From NCBI GenBank assembly GCA_018623095.1, contig JAAZVX010000002.1, positions 1-50,532 on the forward strand: a stretch of 50,532 bases of DNA, read 5' to 3'. The position numbers and the translations under genes are program-made. The notes beneath the pieces are model-generated. The model did no database searches and had not been told where the DNA came from. It saw only the letters and a list, made by a program, of their open reading frames with translations. Shown here in pieces: positions 46,233 through 50,532 of this stretch (positions are counted from its first letter, which is position 1; the number at the start of each line of letters is the position of its first letter). The stretch is from Marinobacterium sp. (GTDB taxonomy: Bacteria > Pseudomonadota > Gammaproteobacteria > Pseudomonadales > Balneatricaceae).

Positions 46233-47582
46233 TTATCTTAAGACGAGATAAAACATTGAACGGCCGCGTTGTAGCTGAAGTAATAACTGACCAGTATGGC
46301 TAGAGAGCTCTCGCTGTAGATCATCCATTGATCTGACACTTCGACGGTTAATTGACACCAGAAGATCCCCAGCGACTAGCCCTGCACGAGCCGCCCGACT
46401 CCCCTTCTCAACTCGCCTGACTTCTACCCCTTTGCCACTCGTGACCGGCTCAAACGTTGCCCCTGACAATAGCGGGTGAAGCTCCCTACTCTCAGATACA
46501 GCCTGGGTTCGTTGATAAGCAACCGTCAGCTCTGCGGACACAGGCTCTGCATTGCGCAATAACTCAAGCTGCAATTGATCCCCTTCAGCCGCAAAGGCCA
46601 CGGCGTTGAGAAGGGTATCGGCGGATATCAGTGAACGACCATCTAGACGAGTGATGATATCCCCAACCTGAAGGCCCGCACGATCGGCCGGCGAATCATT
46701 AATAACCTCTGAGACGATCACACCATTTTGCTGATCTTCAAGACCAAAGGCCTGACGCAGATCGGCCGTCAAAGGCTGAACAGAGAATCCTGCCCAACCA
46801 CGCGTCACGCGCCCATCATCAAGCAGTTGATTCGCAACACGTCGTGCCATGTTGCTAGGAATGGCAAACCCTATCCCAACATTACCGCCACTGGGTGCAA
46901 TGATGGCGGTGTTGATGCCAACCAGATCGCCATTAAGATCCACTAACGCCCCGCCAGAGTTACCAGGGTTAATGGATGCATCGGTCTGGATAAAGTTCTC
47001 ATAGCCCTCTATCCCTAATCCAGATCGTCCTAATGCACTGACAACACCGGTTGTGATGGTTTGTCCCAGGCCAAACGGATTACCGATCGCCACGACAAAA
47101 TCTCCTACTCGCAAAGAGGAGGAGTCGCGAATGGTTAATTCACTGAGTCCCTTGGCATCGATATCCAACACGGCGATATCCACCTCAGGATCCGCACCGA
47201 TTAGCCGCGCTTTAAAACTACGCCCATCGGTCAAGCCAATTTGAACCTCATCGGCCCCTTTAATCACATGATAGTTGGTGATGATCGTGCCCTGCTTTGC
47301 ATCAACAATCACACCTGAACCAGCACTGCTTTGACTCCGTCGTTGCTGGGGGAAGGCCCCTCTTGGGATATTAAAAAAGCGTTGAAAAAACGGATCATTT
47401 AACAGCGGATTGACAATTTGGCGAGTTGAGAAAGTCGAGATATTGACCACGGCCGGGTTAACCCTCTCCAACATCGGGGCGATAGAGGGAAGCGCTTCAC
47501 CCTGAGAATCGCTCATGGGCAAACCCGCATGAACCATCGAACTAAACAGAAACGAAAACAACCACAATCGTGAAAACCGCAT
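46233..47582 (-). CDS. degQ: Periplasmic serine endoprotease, Do/DegQ family
   Basis: 449-residue periplasmic quality-control protease. Signal peptide (residues 1-19, SSMVHA), trypsin-like domain with catalytic His105 (ITNYHVI), Asp135 (VDIAVLD) and Ser209 (INPGNSGGAL), then two PDZ domains (about 255-345 and 370-445, the second shorter). The short loop before the catalytic domain and two PDZ domains fit DegQ better than DegS (one PDZ) or DegP. GGAGAGAGG precedes the ATG. Single gene. Confidence 0.93.
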   Translation of the reverse strand: MRFSRLWLFSFLFSSMVHAGLPMSDSQGEALPSIAPMLERVNPAVVNISTFSTRQIVNPLLNDPFFQRFFNIPRGAFPQQRRSQSSAGSGVIVDAKQGTIITNYHVIKGADEVQIGLTDGRSFKARLIGADPEVDIAVLDIDAKGLSELTIRDSSSLRVGDFVVAIGNPFGLGQTITTGVVSALGRSGLGIEGYENFIQTDASINPGNSGGALVDLNGDLVGINTAIIAPSGGNVGIGFAIPSNMARRVANQLLDDGRVTRGWAGFSVQPLTADLRQAFGLEDQQNGVIVSEVINDSPADRAGLQVGDIITRLDGRSLISADTLLNAVAFAAEGDQLQLELLRNAEPVSAELTVAYQRTQAVSESRELHPLLSGATFEPVTSGKGVEVRRVEKGSRAARAGLVAGDLLVSINRRSVRSMDDLQRELSSHTGQLLLQLQRGRSMFYLVLR

Positions 47583-47644
47583 AACCCTCTCTCCTAAAAC
47601 AGACTACTTAATTAATAGGAGCGGAATGCTGTTAATTCAAGCGA

Positions 47645-48862
47645 TTAAAAACGATCGATACCAGAAGCAATTCGAAGGGCTTTGATGCGGGCCGGTTTAG
47701 CAACAGCGGCTAAGCCAAGCAGTAGATTGCGCGCCAGTTTAAGCGGCTTTCTCTGGTTACTGAACAGACGATAGAAGAGATCCATCGCCTGCATCATTAA
47801 TAAATTACCTTTACGGCGTCTCTGTTCATAACGCTTAAGTACATCAACAGAGCTAATCGACTCCCCCTGTACCAGTGCGTCATGAATGACGTCGGAGAAC
47901 GCGGCAACATCTTGAAATCCAAGATTGACACCCTGACCTGCCAAAGGATTGATCTGGTGAGCAGCATCACCCAACAGAGCAACCCCCTCATCAATATAAC
48001 GCTGAGCATGCAAGCGGCGCAGTGGGAAGCTGGCTCTTGTTTGAATCGACTGAATGCCACCCAAACGCTTTGGGAAATTGGCTTCGATGGTCGCTTTAAG
48101 TTGCTCAAAGTCCATCGCCATCAGTTGCTGAATACGATCCGGCGCATCGTACCAAACCAACGAGGCATTTGATCCAGGCAGTGGAAGTAACGCTCTTGGG
48201 CCCGATGGGTGAAACTGTTGCCAGGTAATATCTTGCTGCGGCAGAACCGTTTCAACGTTGATGACCATGGCTAGCTGCTCATAGTCCCACTGATGTGCGC
48301 CTAGCGCTGCCGCATCGCGCACCATGGATTGACCACCATCGGCTGCAACCACGAGTGGCGTCATCAATGATTTACCAGAGTCCAACTCAATAATCGTCGA
48401 TGCAGCTGAGTAGTCGATACGCTCTACCCCGTCAGTGATCAGCGTGACGTTACCAACGCCGCTCAATTGATCTAACAGCGCTCTCTGAACTAAACGGTTC
48501 TCAACGATGTAACCCAATTCAGGAATGGCGATATCTTGGGCAGAGAATTCAGTTGCGAGATTTCGAGCCGCTTGACCAGCAACACCTTCTGCATCCTCAT
48601 CCAGTTCCCACACACGCATGCGCTGATAGGGACAGGTGCGCCATGAGAGGAGAGTTTGCCAAGCACCCAATTGATTCAAAAGATCGATCGAGGCGGGACT
48701 TAAAGCGGAGACCCGCAGATCCATAGGTTGATCAGCACTGAAAGCTTCTGGAAGAGAGCGCTCTAACAGCGCAATTTTTAGCTCAGTATCGGCTAGAGAC
48801 AAAGCCACCGCAGCACCGACCATGCCGCCGCCAACGATGACCAAATCATAGTTCCCTTCCAT
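47645..48862 (-). CDS. UbiH/UbiF-family FAD-dependent monooxygenase
   Basis: 405-residue flavoprotein hydroxylase of the ubiquinone pathway family. FAD motifs: LVIVGGGMVGAAVALSLAD near 6-25, the DG motif VVAADGGQSMVR near 160 and GDAAHQINPLAGQGVNLGFQDV near 290-312. Such enzymes hydroxylate the ring of the quinone precursor at the inner membrane. Sequence features do not settle which ring position (UbiF, UbiH or UbiI); the neighbourhood lacks other ubi genes. It lies 20 bases behind serS and may be cotranscribed with it. Confidence 0.9.
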   Translation of the reverse strand: MEGNYDLVIVGGGMVGAAVALSLADTELKIALLERSLPEAFSADQPMDLRVSALSPASIDLLNQLGAWQTLLSWRTCPYQRMRVWELDEDAEGVAGQAARNLATEFSAQDIAIPELGYIVENRLVQRALLDQLSGVGNVTLITDGVERIDYSAASTIIELDSGKSLMTPLVVAADGGQSMVRDAAALGAHQWDYEQLAMVINVETVLPQQDITWQQFHPSGPRALLPLPGSNASLVWYDAPDRIQQLMAMDFEQLKATIEANFPKRLGGIQSIQTRASFPLRRLHAQRYIDEGVALLGDAAHQINPLAGQGVNLGFQDVAAFSDVIHDALVQGESISSVDVLKRYEQRRRKGNLLMMQAMDLFYRLFSNQRKPLKLARNLLLGLAAVAKPARIKALRIASGIDRF

Positions 48863-48882
48863 CTCTAACCTACCAGATTCGA

Positions 48883-50166
<1,284 letters not shown>

Positions 50167-50185
50167 TCAAATATCCTTACAAAAT

Positions 50186-50532
50186 TTATAGCAGTCGAGT
50201 AAACCAAATGGCAGCCGAGAGTGCTGCGACTGATAATACGACCGACAATAGTACATAAAAGATGGCTGCCGTTACATGACCTTCGTTAATCAACGCAACA
50301 GTTTCCAGCGAAAAGGTTGAAAAAGTGGTAAATGCTCCCAAAAAACCGGTCATCAATAGCGGACGCATCTCTGGCGGTAACTTGGCGCGCTCCATCACCA
50401 ATACAAATAGGACTCCCATCAACAGAGAGCCGACGACGTTTGCCGTTAGAGTGCCAACCGGTAGTCTTTGATCAGCACTGTTGAGCCAACCACTCAACCA
50501 GTAACGAGCCATCGCACCCATCGCTCCGCCTA
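50186..50532 (-). CDS. crcB: Fluoride exporter CrcB, 5' end cut by window edge
   Basis: Small membrane channel expelling fluoride, about 115 residues visible. Signature motifs GTLTANVVGSLLMG and TGFLGAFTTFSTFSLE and four hydrophobic helices are present. The frame is open at the right edge (G-G-A-M-G-A-M-A-R-Y), and the family begins roughly ten residues earlier, so the true start lies outside. Any fluoride riboswitch would also be off the window. Confidence 0.92.
   Translation of the reverse strand, partial: GGAMGAMARYWLSGWLNSADQRLPVGTLTANVVGSLLMGVLFVLVMERAKLPPEMRPLLMTGFLGAFTTFSTFSLETVALINEGHVTAAIFYVLLSVVLSVAALSAAIWFTRLL

Overview
The window looks like chromosomal DNA of a marine gammaproteobacterium of the Oceanospirillales type. 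The proteins match that group (RadD, AcnB, MiaE, the long pseudomonad-type TrpS and LeuA, class Ia NrdAB with a YfaE ferredoxin, Lrp, H-NOX), and the tRNA-Arg-His-Leu cluster beside tig-clpP-clpX is a familiar gammaproteobacterial arrangement. This taxonomic call comes from protein resemblance only. Most of the DNA is ordinary core genome with four sensor kinases and several families of small palindromic repeats.

Layout. 1-3.9 kb: a sensor kinase cut by the left edge, then a minus-strand pair of a PhnD-like periplasmic binding protein and a hybrid kinase, with no transporter genes. 4.0-5.0 kb: YrbG-type Ca/Na antiporter. 5.1-7.3 kb: tRNA-Ser(GGA) followed by an AT-rich insert (a GyrI-like protein and an unknown protein) bounded by a direct repeat of the tRNA 3' end, which looks like a small integrated island without an integrase. 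7.3-10.3 kb: a large 7TMR-DISM hybrid kinase whose signal peptide lies upstream of any usable start codon. 10.6-13.7 kb: a YebC-family regulator divergent from trpR-trpE-trpG, whose genes overlap by 4 bases. 13.9-18.6 kb: gcvP and leuA. 18.7-22.2 kb: Lrp-type regulator, a metallo-beta-lactamase-fold protein with a ruined HxHxDH motif, radD and a DUF2788 protein. 22.3-26.4 kb: kdsA, a Sel1 protein, trpS, a small membrane protein, yaaA.

26.5-34.7 kb is a long minus-strand block: glnS, lipoprotein, cysS, tRNA-Arg/His/Leu/Leu, tig, clpP, clpX. 34.8-40.2 kb: ppiB-lpxH, miaE, acnB, DUF1415. 40.6-44.5 kb: the deoxyribonucleotide operon nrdA-nrdB-yfaE behind a promoter covered by NrdR-type boxes. 44.7-46.1 kb: an H-NOX nitric-oxide sensor and its kinase. 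46.2-50.5 kb: degQ, a UbiH-family hydroxylase, serS, and crcB cut by the right edge.

Themes. Signal input is prominent: four histidine kinases, two of them with partner sensor proteins (PhnD-like, H-NOX), but no free-standing response regulator. Two repeat families are scattered between genes: a 62-base clover-shaped element closed by GTTGGAGC/GCTCCAAC, and a GGTCTGACC hairpin family with at least six copies, one of which serves as the terminator between trpG and gcvP. I found no phage, CRISPR array or IS element. The best candidates for something unusual are the PhnD-like/kinase pair, the tRNA-Ser island, the zinc-site-less MBL protein, the trpREG operon and the divergent ClpP.
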